The notes: generated by a model not told the origin, from the sequence alone. A stretch of 64,000 nucleotides of DNA from Cranoglanis bouderius (GCA_023630585.1 CM042558.1:15702300-15766299); one strand, 5' to 3'. Counted from the first letter of the stretch, positions 11,726-25,324 are shown. A program made the numbers and translations.

Positions 11726-12897
11726 CCATGCAGGGGTTTAAAAATGAACATTATTTTTTACGTCATTTTTCAATATTTAACTGCATTTAACCACTCAAAA
11801 ATGTGTTACACCACCTCAGGTAACAATATTTCATTTTTAACAAGATTTCTTTGTTGACTGAATTTTCTTAAATGAGTAAAATGGTTGAGGTTTTTTTTTA
11901 ATTTTTTTTTTACATTTATTAATAATTTACTTATTCAAACTTAGACGAACTTAACATCGTGTAATTTTACATTTCTTTACATTTCCTCTTCTCATGATCT
12001 TCAGAAAATTTAGATGATGCCACTTCCTGTTAATCTGACTTGTGGAATATTCCCAAGATTTATAGGGGTGAATGTGTTCAGTTGAGTGAAATTCATGGGA
12101 CTAACATGTAATGTAAACATTGATCATAACCGATAATGGACGACTCGTAGAAAAGAAAGCGCATGATGTTAAACTAAGTGTTTTAATGATTATATTTCAA
12201 TATTTTCAATTATATTTCAAGTTAATTATCTGAAACATGCACATAGCTGGTTATGATGGATGCTTTACCTGTGTTTAAAATGTCTTTTACTTTTACTTTA
12301 CATACATATTTATAAATGTAATGGCGCCCCAATCATGGAATCACACTTTTAACTCTTAATTCAACCTTGAATTACTGAAAAGAAGAACATCTGTGCTAGC
12401 CGGGTTCAATCATACCGAAGTTGATTTGCAGGTCGGCCTACTCTACCCTCTGTTTTCCTTTCCTTTTAGCACTCATCCTCTACCTTCCTCGCTCGTTTCT
12501 CCCCTCCTCCCTCTGTTTCCTCTTTGGTTCTCTCTCTCCCACTCTAGAGACTCTCTCCCTCCTGTCCTGCGCTCTTATCTGATTGGAGGATGGCCACTGT
12601 TTTCATAAAATGCAGTCTTAAGGGGTTGCATATGTACATTAAAACCTAAGTTTTTTTGACCTCCGTAATCCATGCAAACGGGCGCTGAAAAAAAACAAAA
12701 AAATGTTGCGCGCAACATACAGACGGGTTACAACTCTGACATGTGCGCATGCACACATAAACACAGGTTTATCAAAACAGGACAGGTTAGTTTAAACATT
12801 TATAATGGCTTTTTCCCTGTCAAAGATGGTTTATAAACAAATCTGTTTTACTCAGACGGCAGTGATTATGCTGTACGTAACAATATATAGCCATGTA

Positions 12898-13343
12898 CAC
12901 TCCACTTTAATAGGAACGCCTATATCCATGCTCATTCAAGGAACGAGCATTCTCTTGAAAGTTTGACATTTTTTGTACATTCTGAGATGCTGTTCTGCTC
13001 ACCACGGTTGTACAGAGTGATTATTTGAGTTACCGGAGCCAGTCTGCTCATTCGCTTTTGAACTTTCCCATTTCTGACTGGGAACAACTGGATGTTTTTT
13101 GCTTTTCGCACCGTTCTCTGCAAACTGTTGTGTTGGAGATTAGCGGTTTCTGAAATACTCAAATCATGTCATGGTCAGAGTCACTGAGAACAAATGTTTT
13201 CCCCATTCTGATGTTTGAACATTAACTGAAGCTCTTGATGTGTATTTGTATGATTTTAAGGCATTTCACTGATGCCATCTGATTGGCTAATTATATAATT
13301 GCATGTGTGAGCCGATATACAGGTGTTGCTATTAAAGTGGACG
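12898..13343 (-). mobile_element. Short Tc1-like remnant with terminal repeats
   Basis: The left end CCACTTTAATAGGAACGCC and the right end GGTGTTGCTATTAAAGTGG are inverted copies of each other. The interior on the - strand has degenerate transposase pieces, including an ITLYNRGEQNSISECT stretch that corresponds to the same family at 8262-8495 and 25678-25975. The element is internally deleted and not functional. Confidence 0.75.
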
Positions 13344-13445
13344 TTTCGTGTATGCTGACAGTAGTGTATTGGAAAGCCACATCGCCTATGTTGTACACTG
13401 TATGTTTAGTAGTATGTTGTTTTTTTTTTTGCCTAGATTTTATAT

Positions 13446-13679
13446 TGGTGTATGTGTGTGTGTGTGTTTGTGTGTGTGTTTGTGTATGTGCATGCAAAAT
13501 CCTACAATCTGAAATCTTTGGTTACATATTTTCTTGCTGTTTCACATTTGTAGGGTCACATGGAGTTTTCTTGTTCTTTTGACATGATTCAGTAGAAATA
13601 CTAATAAATTCCTTCCTGACACTCGCTGACCTGTTCCTTCATGCTTGGTTTGCTGGACTGTAACAGTATCTTTTTCTTA

Positions 13680-13711
<32 letters not shown>
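13446..13711. repeat. GT microsatellite (13446-13490) and AC microsatellite (13684-13711)
   Basis: Two opposite-strand dinucleotide tracts about 200 bp apart. Nothing else is recognised between them. Confidence 0.8.
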
Positions 13712-13715
<4 letters not shown>

Positions 13716-14725
13716 CTCTCTCAAACAGCTCGGACAGCGGCAGCCTACACAGCCTGGTCTCGGCTCATTTCTCCCTCGCCGCTGCTCCAGTCCAGCGCCA
13801 TTGTGGCCAATTAAAATTCCAGTCTTTGTTTTCTCTCCAAATTAGGTTACTTGTGCAAATTTACACTAATTTACTTAACTGGAGCCAAGCTCTAGTGCTG
13901 GCCATCCAAACCGGCCAGGCTGTTTGTTTAATATGCAACCTGAACTCCACGCACGCACACCGCAAAAAAAAAAAAAAAAAAGAAAGAAACGACCGTGGCA
14001 CCGTGCGAGCCCGTCCTCCGGACCACAGTTCATCCGAGGGACACCTCTCCCAGGTTTAAAATCACAAGCGCTAGATCATGGCGAGATGTGGTTTTGATTT
14101 GCTGTGGAGAGATCCTTGTCCAGGTCACTTATTCTGTCCAGATATGAGGACCTAATGAGGAACAACATCCACCACCTCCAGCCAAACTGTGTGTACGAAT
14201 GTGTGCGGGGAATCCTCCTCTAACACACCTGACCTCGTTCATGAAGCACTGAGTTCATGGAGTGGGCTCTGAGAGGCAGAGGGACTAAATCTTTTAGTAC
14301 CATGACACTAACGTAGATTAACACGACGTGGGGTCACTGTGTGTGTAGTTAGCTCAAAAGGAACATAGTGTTAACGTCTTGAACTCTCAAGGGCTTGACC
14401 TTTGACCTCTACACTTCCAGGTCCAGGCTTCACTGTCGCACGCTTTCTCACACTGGGTGTGTCTGCGTACGTGTCAGAGGGCCAGAAGTTCAACAGCCGT
14501 AAGTTGATGACGTCACTCTAACTCCACGTCTGATCAGACATTCCAAACCATCATCAGTCCCTGACACACGTGCGCGCCAACACACGGCTGCTGACTCACA
14601 GACTCGATGAGGGTGGTGAGGTATGAGGGTCTGCAGAAACATCTGATGACTGAGTGTTCATAATGTACATGGTTCATAAAGTACACAATGTTTGCTGTCT
14701 GCATGAGGGCAGAGTTAGGGTTACA

Positions 14726-14726
<1 letters not shown>

Positions 14727-14752
<26 letters not shown>
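14727..14752. repeat. GT microsatellite
   Basis: A pure (GT)n tract of about 13 units. A very short GGGTTA run (about three units) lies 250 bp further on at 14996-15015. Confidence 0.85.
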
Positions 14753-14756
<4 letters not shown>

Positions 14757-16005
14757 CTGCAATGAGTTCACGTCTCACAAGACATGTTATATATGTGTGA
14801 ATGTCTCATAAGTAAAGCTGTAGCCTTTGGTTCTTATGCTACAGCATCTTTAAATATACTGATTGTTATAATTTTATGTTTATGTTCAATATTTTAAATG
14901 ATTCAGTTAATTCATTTACATTAAATAAAATGTGCTCTGATTATTATTACTATTAAAATTCTTGTATGACGTACAGACAGAGCTGATGGTGAGTGAGGGT
15001 TAGGGTTAGGGTTACTCAGAATATTATCACAACATTGCATATCTCCAAGCAATATATGATTGTAGAGCAAACAGAACAAACAGTTTTATCCTTTAGCTAA
15101 GAAATCCATCAAAATAAGTCTGCCTTAGGGAAAAATAAGTAAATAAAGGTCTAATCACTCAACATCCCACTCACTCAAAACAAAGACATGCCGACTCAGC
15201 TTGGAAACACGTACAGCAACTTCAATGACCCCCCAAAAAAGTCCCTATTTGTACATCTGAAATGCTGTTTGTGTGAACGTGGTGTGTTTTGCCGCAGGAC
15301 ACGGTCGTCCCCCGTCTGAACCACAAGCCCTGTGTGTCGGCACAGAGAGTGTTGTGTCTGGCCTGGTTAAGGCCAGAGGGAGGGGCCAAAGGTTAATTTA
15401 GGGCCGGACAAAATTCCCACCAACAACACTCTCGCTCCGCTGCCTTCCCAGAGTCCAACAGGAAGTAGGGGGAGGAACGAGAGTGGAAGAAATGCCATTG
15501 TGTGTGTGTGCCCCCACCACAGCCCGAACCCCCCCCCGGTTGCGGGAACGGGTGACGAGTCGTGAAAAAGTGCCATGTTCTATAGTGAAGGCCTTCCTGG
15601 CCCATGAACAGATCATTAATCAGTAACGCTTTGATCGTCAGTCTTTTTGTCACTCCATCGCAGCTTCCTTTCCCTCAAGTTTGTTCTGAACTATGTCTGT
15701 CTCTCTGATAATTTAAAGCCTGTCTTAGAGGTGGAGGACTTTGTGGTTTCTCAGTAACATGTCGTCACTTTTTGGCTTATTAACTTCGAGAAAAAAGAGA
15801 GAAAAAAAGCGAGGCTGGTAAAGGAACAATGTTAATCGTAAATGCTTTAACATAAGTGAAACAGGAACTAACTTTGTCCAGTTTCCTGTTTTCCACAACA
15901 TTAAATGTCACTGTGAACGGATGTGTTGTTGGAATTAATGAAAAATGTGTTCGATTAAGCAAACTGCTGTGGTATAAGAGGACTAAAACACTTCATTACA
16001 TCCTT

Positions 16006-16099
16006 TTATAGGAAAATAATCAACTATGGGGAGGTAACAGTAACTCTGCTTCACGTCAGGCCACATCACACCACCCTGTTGTTGATTATTTTCCTATAA
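16006..16099. repeat. Hairpin element with perfect 19-bp inverted ends
   Basis: The arm TTATAGGAAAATAATCAAC at 16006-16024 is the exact reverse complement of 16081-16099, with a 56-bp loop containing CACATCACACCACCCTGTT. Related copies occur near 20135-20235, 36190-36230 (one arm) and 53968-54020 (one arm). This marks a dispersed MITE-like family. Confidence 0.7.
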
Positions 16100-16186
16100 C
16101 AGCATGCCCGCAGGTATTTTACTCCTAACACATATCACATTCCCATATCCATACTCCCAGGGTTGGATCATTAGACAGTTGGGTAA

Positions 16187-16830
16187 CACTTTCAATAATA
16201 GTACATGAATAATCATGCACTAATCCCTGAATTAATACTTACTTAAATATGAACTAATGATGAGGTAAGGTATGTACTAATTATAACGTGAGTCTTATGA
16301 ATTCATGCGCGAATATCGACCACCTTAAGTACAGGTTAGTACATGTTTGTTAGTTAATGTATTGATTAATTACACGTAGGGGTAAATCAAACACGCTCTA
16401 TAAGAAAGAATATGTGCATAATTTCAAATTGTTTATACAAACATCATACACAAACATCATTGGATGGCGATAAGGAGGATCAATGTAAATTATTAAAGTA
16501 ATCCAGCACCGTCCAGTGATGTTTGTGTACGCAGCTGCAAATGGCAAATTATATAAACAATTTGAAAGTATGCACATTTAATTCATATTCTTTCTTATAG
16601 GGCGTGTATGATTTAGTTTACCCCAACGTGTTAATTAATACGTTAACTAACAAACATCTACTTAAGGTGTTCGTTATTCATGCATGAATTCATAAGACTC
16701 ACGTCGTAGTTAAGGTTAGGTCTTCATTAGTTTGTGATTAGTGCATGCCTTAACTGATCATTAATTAACACATAAGTAAGTATTAATTCAGGTATTAATT
16801 AGTGCATGATTATTCACGTACTGTTATTGC
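16187..16830. mobile_element. Long foldback (inverted-repeat) element
   Basis: Two arms of about 260-290 bp are inverted copies. The left arm (16187-16450) holds AATAATCATGCACTAAT, GAATTAATACTTACTTA, GTGAGTCTTATGAATTCATG, CACCTTAAGTA, TGTTTGTTAGTTAA, ATAAGAAAGAATATG and TTCAAATTGTTTATA in order. The right arm (16545-16830) holds the complements in reverse order. The loop of about 95 bp contains smaller inverted repeats around CAGTGATGTTTGTGTACG. The start GGTAACACTTTCAATAATAG resembles ends of hAT-like fish MITEs. There is no coding capacity. Confidence 0.8.
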
Positions 16831-16903
16831 AAAAATCACTGCATGCTAATTAAAACTGAAAAGTATGGACTTTTTTTCTACGTCACTCCCATCTTTCTGC
16901 CTG

Positions 16904-16905
<2 letters not shown>

Positions 16906-16939
<34 letters not shown>

Positions 16940-17098
16940 ATGTGTGCATGGTGAAGCAGGTCTCCATCACTCAAGGGAAACATGGCCATGACAAATTAGC
17001 AGCAAGCTCCTCTCAATAGGCTATCCCGTTACCAAACATGCATAACTAGTCCAATACCCTCCTCAGGCATTTGGGGTGGTGGTGGTGGTGGTGGTGGT
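16906..17098. repeat. GT microsatellite (16906-16936) and GTG trinucleotide tract (17076-17098)
   Basis: A (TG)n tract of about 31 bp and a (GGT)n tract of about 23 bp. No gene was seen between this point and 18.0 kb. Confidence 0.8.
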
Positions 17099-18000
17099 AG
17101 TGCAGGTATGTCGGGGAAGGAGGGAAGTGTAGACTGGAGGAAAGGGAGGAGATGAACAGAAATAACTGTGTAATGTAATCGGTTTAGCCCTCCCCACTGT
17201 TTGCATTTCCATTGCTTATATTACCGCAATAACATCAACCACACCACTGCTGCTATAACCACATCTATTAGTGCTTTATTAGCGTGTCCATCTCAGCTAC
17301 CGTGGATTAGCCGTGTTATTATTACTGCCATAACATCACACAAAGGAGATTCTGAGGAAGAGGCCTTTCCTTTCTTTTACCCAAAGCTGGTTCAACCAAG
17401 CGAGCTAGGGAATAAACGATCACAAGTGTTCAGCAGAAAGACATGTATCTGCGTCAAATTAATACCTGTACTATTATAGATGGATTGGTTTACTAGAAAA
17501 AAATCAAGCTGCTATGAGTGTATCTTGACTCTCCGTTATTGGCTTGAAACATAAATATAAATATTGAAATACTGACGATATATAGAGTGACGATACATGA
17601 TGTAAGAATAGGTTTCCCAAAGAGACGAGTCTTTAGATAGGGGGTGTTAAATTTTGTGGCATGACCAAAAGAGTACTTGTAAACTGTCACCTGTTCAACT
17701 TCGACCAACCTTTGGGTAGTCTCAGCTGTAAACGTTATGGGCCATGGAGCATCTGATCTTCACTTTTCTGGCCATAAGCTTCAGAATCTCAAATCTGTTT
17801 GGCTGTCTGTACTTCATTCATAGACACACTTCCATGCACTGGTTTCCAGAAGGAAAGCTATCTTTTGATTACAGCAAGATTTTTCAGAGCAGGATGTAGT
17901 CACTAGATTGAAACAGGTTGAGAGAATCTGACGTTTTATTAAAGGGTTATTGAAGAGATGTGTTTAACGTAGCTGGATTTAAATGTATAATGTTATAAAG

Positions 18001-18510
18001 TGTCATCTGAAACTATTGGAACAGCAAGGCCAATTCAGTTATTTTTGCTGTAGACTGATTTGGGTTCGAGCTCGAGAAAAGGGTTCAGAATTTCAGCTTT
18101 TATTTCCTGGTATTTATACGTAGATTTGTTAAACGACATGGAACGTAGCACATTTTGTATCAGACCACCCAATTTGCAGGCGAGCAAAAATATTGGAACA
18201 CGCGACTGACAGATGTTTCTTGTTACCCAGGTGTGTCCTGTTAGATTGTTTAAACAATAAATAGCTCTGAACATCTACTCTTGGTTTTCGCCTTCGGTTT
18301 CACCTGTGAAGACTGCATTTGTTGTCTAAAAAGGATAAGCCAACATGAAGATTACAGAGCTGTCTATGGGAGAAAATCAAGCCATTTTGAAGCTGAGAAA
18401 AGATGGAAAATCAATCAGATGCATTGCACAAATATCGGGCATAGCCAATACAACAATTTGGAAGCAAGAGCAAGAGACACCGAATGTTTTCTGTATGTCT
18501 ATCGACAGAA
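18001..18510 (+). mobile_element. 5' part of a Tc1-like element
   Basis: The segment begins with an AAAGTGTCATCTGAAACTAT end typical of a Tc1 terminal repeat. At 18345 a frame opens with MKITELSMG, continues with a helix-turn-helix-like stretch (ILKLRKDGKSIRCIAQISG, then ANTTIWK), and stops near 18500. This is the N-terminal DNA-binding half of a Tc1 transposase; the catalytic half and the right end are missing. Confidence 0.6.
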
Positions 18511-20129
18511 TATGAGAAAAAGTCTTTGATTAGTCATCGGCTATGTCTGTCGAATGGCCTCATGAGCTAACTTGAACATTTCTGCTACATAAGCATGATA
18601 GATTAAATAGCATAGCTTACAACTTAGCTGTAGGCTCCAGGCCAAGCAATAATAAGGTAATTATGTGAGAAACTATTTCAAATGCTGTTCACATGCACTG
18701 CAAGTGTAAACAAGAACAATTTAGCCTAGTAAACATTAGCAGACAATCAAGAACCAAGATAGCTAGCTAGGTGTTTAGCTCCCTAGGACACTGTCACATT
18801 ATTCGGTAACTTCTATGCATTGTTATATATATATACTAGTGAATATGAATATACTAGTTATGACAGTGAGGAATATAAGTTTAGACCTGCCAATAGATCC
18901 TGGGAGTCTAAAGGGTCAACCATAGCTAACTCTGCTACAATAGCTCTTAAAAATGGCTTCACACAGGGCTCCTTTTCCCAAACAAGGGTCCGAAGTTGTC
19001 TATAATAGACGCCCTGCTGATACGGAAGAATTAAAACAACTCATTAAAGGTGCATTAAAGTCTTTTCACTTGTCTTAAAGTACTCGTACATGCCGGAGAA
19101 GTCCATTAACCTTAATCTGTCAGCACAAAGTCATCATCTTCTTTTGAGAAGAATAAAGCAGAAAAACAGCCATAACTTGTAGTGAACATGTGTGGCACAG
19201 AGAGAAAGAGAAAGAGCGAGAGAGAGAAAGAGAATGAGAAAGGGAGAGAGCTGAAGAGTTTTTGTCAGACAGCTTGAATAAAGAGGGTGATAGCAAGCTC
19301 TCCTTTTCATTCCACGTTTCCTAAACGCAGCACTTCCCTCTGATAAAGCAGTGGAGACGTGGCCAGAGACGATGACAGTCATTGTTGGCTCTTTTGTCAG
19401 CATTTCTTTTAGCGCTCAGAGAGCCGAGGCTGGCCGTGATGGGGTTATACCACCGTAACAACACTGGCTGGGTCATACACACAAGATGGACCGTGTGTGT
19501 GTGAATATGTGTGTGTATGTAAATATGTCTGGACGTGTGGAAAAGGGGTGTTCCTATCTACATTGTTTCCCCGAAGTGTCAGCACCTATTTGCATAATTA
19601 CCCCCCTTCACACTCTCTTTACGAGCAACAAGCGCGAGCGAGGCGAGAGAGATACACAAACAAAACCCGGAGTGATGAGGGAACAATGGTGGCCTTGAAG
19701 GGTCATTTGCTTTTCTTTGAATACATTTTCCCCTAATTGTAATTCCTGTCAAAGGGAACACAAGGCACTGGCTGGATGCACCTGTGCAAATTAGGCCACG
19801 GCCAAAATGGAGGACCTCTTGAAGAAACTTAAAGACAGCTGCTTGATTTGGTATTAAATCGTGCTAACTTTTTGTACCAGACATCCAATATGAACCGTTT
19901 AAAATCAAGTTAGTAAAAATGATCTCCAAAGAATCACAGCTCTGATGAGTTCTCAAATCTGATTGGTCAGAAAATTGAACATTTTTCTAGAATAGCAGAT
20001 CTAATAAGTAACAGCTTACACATAGCCTTGTACAGCCGACGATCGTTGTAAACGATTCACTGTAGGTGCGGCAAATGTTTCTGTGTGAAGGCTCTTTATG
20101 GAAAGAGTCTCAGGTGTCACATGTTCTAT

Positions 20130-20262
20130 ATAACCCATGTGCTGTTATTGGAAAAGAATCAACTTTGGAGTATAACAGTGAATCCACTTCATGCTGGGCC
20201 GCATCACACCACCCTGTTGTTGATTATTTTCCTAGAACATCGTACACCGCCCTGTTTTATTC
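20130..20262. repeat. Diverged copy of the AAAATAATCAAC hairpin family
   Basis: The left arm GTTATTGGAAAAGAATCAAC and the right arm GTTGATTATTTTCCTAGAAC bracket a loop with GCATCACACCACCCTGTT, as in the copy at 16006-16099. The arms differ at a few bases. Confidence 0.55.
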
Positions 20263-20999
20263 CTTACATAAAAGAATATATACACAAATATAAAAACATC
20301 TTTCAACCCTAGAACACTATTAGCCTGCTTGGCGTATAAGACAGATGAGTCTTCGATATGTATGACTCTTCAGTCTAGATAATTGGCATACATTTATATC
20401 CTGATGGAGATGGGCTCTGATGGAGGTCTGGGCGTTTCGGGGCAGGTGTGCCTGTGTGGGCTGCCATCGGGCTGAGGTGTAGATGAAGGGGTGGATGATG
20501 GATGGGGTTGATAGAGGGAGAGGCGCAGTGCAGGGTTGCGTTATCTGTCCTGCAGCCGGCCGGCCTGTCAGCGTGATGTGTGTGCTGTCGCTGCATGCTT
20601 TATGGTCCTCTTCCTGTCTGTCTTGCATCTCGGAGTGGCACATGCACCACTAAAACATGGTCTGACACCACTCTCCTCTCCTCAGGTACCTTCTCTTCTC
20701 CTGTTCTACGTTCTTCTGGTCTGCTCTCTCCTTTGCTTTATTCTCCTGTCTCTTACTGTTTGTTTTACCAAATTCATGCTGCCAGTTTACCAGCCTGCTG
20801 TATGCGTTAAGGTCAATAACAGCCACGGGTCGTCCAAAACAGTAAGCGACCGAGTCTAGTTTAAAGACTTGAAAAATACAAGGAAAGGCAAACCAACTGC
20901 CCATAGCCCCATAAGCTGAACAATGCTAATTAACGAATCGTACATTTATCAGACTTTGCGCCTTTGATTGCTCTTTTTAATTACTTTCTTTTGCCCTTC

Positions 21000-21001
<2 letters not shown>

Positions 21002-21031
<30 letters not shown>
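21002..21031. repeat. Poly-T tract, about 30 bp
   Basis: An uninterrupted T run with no recognisable retroelement body beside it. Confidence 0.85.
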
Positions 21032-21034
<3 letters not shown>

Positions 21035-21472
21035 CCCGACTCGAGCAGTTCTTATCTACTCAGGAACTCTTTTACAGCTATTCAGTCAGTCTGCTACCAC
21101 GACTCTCCTTCACACTGTAATCTAAATTGCCGCATTATGAGGACATAAGACACCCGCACCTTTCTGACAACAGGTGGACATGCTATTGACCTTGTGGGCT
21201 GTCTAATGTTCATTATGTGGGCGAGATTTTGCTAAAGTTTCTGTATCATGTATTCTTAAACCAATAGTAAAATGAAAAAAAAAAAAATGTACAAAAGACA
21301 AAGATTAAAGCTGGGTCAGAATTTCTGGGTTAAATATGCAAGGATAAAAAGGATTTCAATGCAAAAATTTCAGATATCTAAAAGGTTTTCTGTAGTTACA
21401 AGCATGTATATATTGTAATTAGCATTTTACTCTTTGCTCATGCCTTGGTACATTGTAAGTATAAAGATACAG

Positions 21473-21474
<2 letters not shown>

Positions 21475-21562
<88 letters not shown>
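21475..21562. repeat. AT microsatellite, about 88 bp
   Basis: A nearly pure (AT)n tract. Perfectly self-complementary and able to extrude as a cruciform. Confidence 0.9.
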
Positions 21563-21565
<3 letters not shown>

Positions 21566-23214
21566 AACATTAATTAATTACATGGCTTTATACTAGATAT
21601 TGAGATGTTCCATGTACATTTATTTACTTAATTATTATTCATTCAGACATTCATTACAACAGATAATTGTGCATAAATATATAAGATCATATAGAGGGAA
21701 AAATCACCCAGGGGGGGAAAAAAAAAAAGTGTGTACATTTTCTTTTGTCGTTTTTTCATGTTATAAGTCTTTGTCAACTTTGTTCTCTGTTTAGTTGTTT
21801 TGTAAGTGCTTGAATTCTATTTCAAATACATTGAATTGAAGATTTGTTTTCGAATGTATACATTTTCATTCCCTTTATATCCTATTTCCAGCATTTATAT
21901 TCATTTTATTCATTCACTTATTTTTATTAAGAACGATATAAATCCAGTGTGACTTCAGACAAATGAAGCTGTAAGAAAGGGTTCACACAATAACCCTGAC
22001 TATTCTCCATTTTGTGAGGTTTCCTTTTTTTTTTTCACTCTTTTACACTTTTGCTTATTTTTATAGACGTAACATACGATTTGTTCTGTTCATTTCCTCC
22101 TGCGAGTTTTCTACGCCTCCATCATGGCAGTCCTTTCTCCTACTGTCCTTTTAGAACAACGCTCACTTGTTCAAGCTTCATTAGAATGATTGATTGGGGT
22201 TTGTGAAATGTACCTGTCAGTCTGATCGATCTCCTCTCCTATGGGCTGTCCTGTGCTGCCTGGTGGGTTTTTTTTTTTTTTTTTTTTTTTTTTTTGATGA
22301 ATGGAAGTGACGGACTGTGACAGACTTTTAGTTATGGCGTCTTTGATTTTACCCACCTCTGTCTCCTGCTGTGCTTTTCTTTTCCATCTCACCTTTACTC
22401 CATCTCTCTGTCTATCTACTCCATCACTCTCTCTTTGGCTCCTACAGATACTCGGCTGTAAACCTGGGTATTGAACATAGTGCACTGCAGCTTCCTGTGG
22501 TTGTGCGTCACTGATTTAGATAGTCTGTCCTAGTGGAGGTGTGTATGAGCGTAACTCTCTCTGTGTTTGTGTATTACAAATGCTTTGCTGCTTCATATAT
22601 GACGCTCGTGTATTATGTGTGTCCGTCCTATTTAATAAGGCTACTTAGAAAACCTCATTCTAGCAATCATCCAAGTCCCTAATAAAAGCCATATAACGCA
22701 GGGTTTCACTTTCTATGGTAAATAAAGATAACTATAACCATGTTGTTACTGTAGTGCTTCATGGTAACTATACTACCTGGGGTACTCCAGGTCATAGTGC
22801 ATAGCAGTTATAGTAGTCATAAAACTATTACTTTTTATGGTTAATTAAACATGTTTAATTTTCATAAGGGCACCTGATCTATCTTGTGAAGGGCTTAGTA
22901 ATTAGCTGATGCTCTAGATCAGGTGAACTGGGAGTTAGAAAACTGTGCAGTGTGTTAGGTCCTGAGGACTCCAGTTAAGACACCATGATATACATCAGCT
23001 CTAAGCACTCTCTCTTTAACCTGAAATCAGGCAGATCAAGAATGAATGCAGGCCTGGTATGTACTCCGCACGCATTCTCCCGTGTTCATGTTTCGCAGGT
23101 TACTCTATCACATGAAGGGCATCGTTCCGCATGCGTCTCCATCTCTTCCCTGCTGGCCCTCGTGCCCGTCCCCTCGCCTCCTTCCACTGTCATCTCGGCC
23201 TATCAATCAAAAAT

Positions 23215-23360
23215 GTATTAAGTCCAAAGTGGGGGCGATCAAAGACAGAATTCCTCCAAGGACGGTAGATAAGGCCTATCTCATTAATAAGTGCTTTAGC
23301 ATCAGAGCGGGCCCGCGCCTGCCTCCCTGTCCCCGCTCCTGCCTTTGATATCTAATTATC
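23215..23360. other. Possible conserved non-coding element
   Basis: A low-repeat segment with an ATCAAAG TCF/LEF-like core and homeodomain-like cores (TCTCATTAATAAG, CTAATTATC), lying in a GC-richer patch. It has no coding signal that I accept. Conservation is not testable from one sequence. Confidence 0.25.
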
Positions 23361-24535
23361 CCCCCCACCACCACCATGCCCCACCCCTTAATGCTTTTGT
23401 CCTATCAGCCATGGAGCACATTTTACTGATGAACTACTGACACGAGGCCCGTGTTTTATACCACGCGTTGAACACATGCACCGAAAAACCAAGCAAACCT
23501 GCTAATTAAAAAAAAGCAAGTCTGCTAGGTTTCTAACAAAACTAGCTGCTTTCTTTCTTCCATTGCTAAACTTGGTAATATAAAGTTATTACCAGGTGCA
23601 CGTCAGTGCTTTTGAGTACAGACCTAGCAAGACCAAAGCGAAAATAGCAAAGCAAAACTCCTGTCCAACAGTATGACAAAAAGAAATCTCTGCAGTTAGA
23701 AAATGAGTAATAGTAATACTTAATTTGTACAGTCAATAAGACTGTGAAGAGCGAGTCTATCTACTCTACACACCATCAATCATCAGATACGTTTCTATCA
23801 TTCAAATACATGTCCATATGCTTGCTGTTGATTTATAATTAAAACAGAACACACGGACTGAATTTGAAATGGTTACAGCACTAGGAATAAGCCGATAAGC
23901 TTATCGATCATGTCACAATTAACTGTTTTCTGTTACAGAAAGAAAATCCCCCATCAAAACCTGATGTTTTGGTATATCTATGGAGATGTTTTATGAGCTT
24001 GGGTCCTCAATAAAATCAAACGGGATGCAACTTTTCAAATGTATATTTTTATACGCTTAATAAATATTTTGTTATTGCTATGATTGTTTTCACTGCTGTT
24101 TTTTTAAAATATATATTTCATACAGACATCCTTATAATTGCCCACACATACACGATCTTACATGTACACACATGCTCACACACGCACAAACACACACACC
24201 CTGAACCATCAACTACGGTACGTGCCCAATCTGTAAATACATACACACTACACATGAACACTTTTTAACACCTATAATCGTAATGATTTTTTTTGTCACA
24301 TCTTTTTGTCTTTTCTCTACTCTGTCACTTGCTGATTTCCTATCTTCCTCACTGTAAAGTACTTAGTATTTGTCGCATGTAAATGTTACCATCGTGTCTT
24401 CCAACAACAACAAAAAAGGCCCCAGAATACCCAGAAAACTTGACTTGCGACCAAAAGTTACTATAAGTTACTATTATTAAAGAACTATTCTTTGCTAAAT
24501 TGTTAGCTGAGTTTATCACCCCTCGTACGGAGGTG

Positions 24536-24537
<2 letters not shown>

Positions 24538-24599
<62 letters not shown>
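24538..24599. repeat. TG microsatellite, about 62 bp
   Basis: A pure (TG)n tract of about 30 units. Confidence 0.9.
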
Positions 24600-24738
24600 A
24601 AATAAGTGATGGAGCAACATGTGAGGCAGCCAGTCACTTTGAACACTTTGTTGCACTCAGGTTATTCAGGAAATCGAGTCAGAAGGAAGACGGTTGGTGT
24701 TTTAAAAAATAGTTTTTTTTTAGTGTTAGAAGAACACT

Positions 24739-24836
24739 ATGGACTGGCATCCCATCCAGGGTGTATTCCCACCACCTGCCCAGTGTTACCAGGATAAGCT
24801 CTGGATCCATCGCAACCCTGACAAGGATAAAATGGT
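24739..24836. mobile_element. Teleost dispersed repeat (retroposon-tail-like)
   Basis: The stretch GGCATCCCATCCAGGGTGTA, CCAGTGTTACCAGGATAAGC, TCTGGATCCATCGCAACCCT, GACAAGGATAAAATGGTTAC is, from my knowledge of fish repeats, a common high-copy module found at the 3' side of SINE/LINE-like sequences. It is followed by an A-rich run at 24845-24862, as expected for a retroposon tail. The exact family is not resolved. Confidence 0.5.
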
Positions 24837-25252
24837 TACTGAAAGAAAAAAAATAAAATAAAATGTAAAGGATAATTTTGACACAAACAGAACATAGGGA
24901 TTAATCCATTTGCCGGTTCAGTAGTCCAGAGTGTATCAAATGCACTCATTTACAAATGTGTTGTACATACTGACAGCTTTACTAATGGACCAGTTTGACT
25001 CTAATTGGACCAAATGGCCTGCAGTGGACACTGGAGGAACCTGAGTCTAGTGTCTTAATGTGTTTAGATGCAGACAGGACAGGTAGCGAGTTTTTAGAGC
25101 AGAACCTCCGAACACTGGGGGAGAAGACGGACAAGAAATGAGACGGAGGGAAAAAGCGATTGGAGCAATTGGACAAAAGAAAATGGAGAGGAATGAAATG
25201 GGGCGAAACAGAGAGACAAGAAATCAGAGAAAGGGTAATAGGAGCAAACTGT

Positions 25253-25254
<2 letters not shown>

Positions 25255-25322
<68 letters not shown>
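25255..25322. repeat. CT microsatellite, about 65 bp
   Basis: A pure (TC)n tract. The long frames on both strands here (Leu-Ser or Arg-Glu repeats) come from the repeat. Confidence 0.9.

Positions 25323-25324
<2 letters not shown>

Noticed and set aside
14996..15015. Telomere-like GGGTTA run
   Set aside because: Only about three units; too short to be an interstitial telomere of note.
20536..20859. 107-codon + strand frame
   Set aside because: No domain, no splice context, biased composition (Ser/Leu/Cys) and overlapping frames on both strands.
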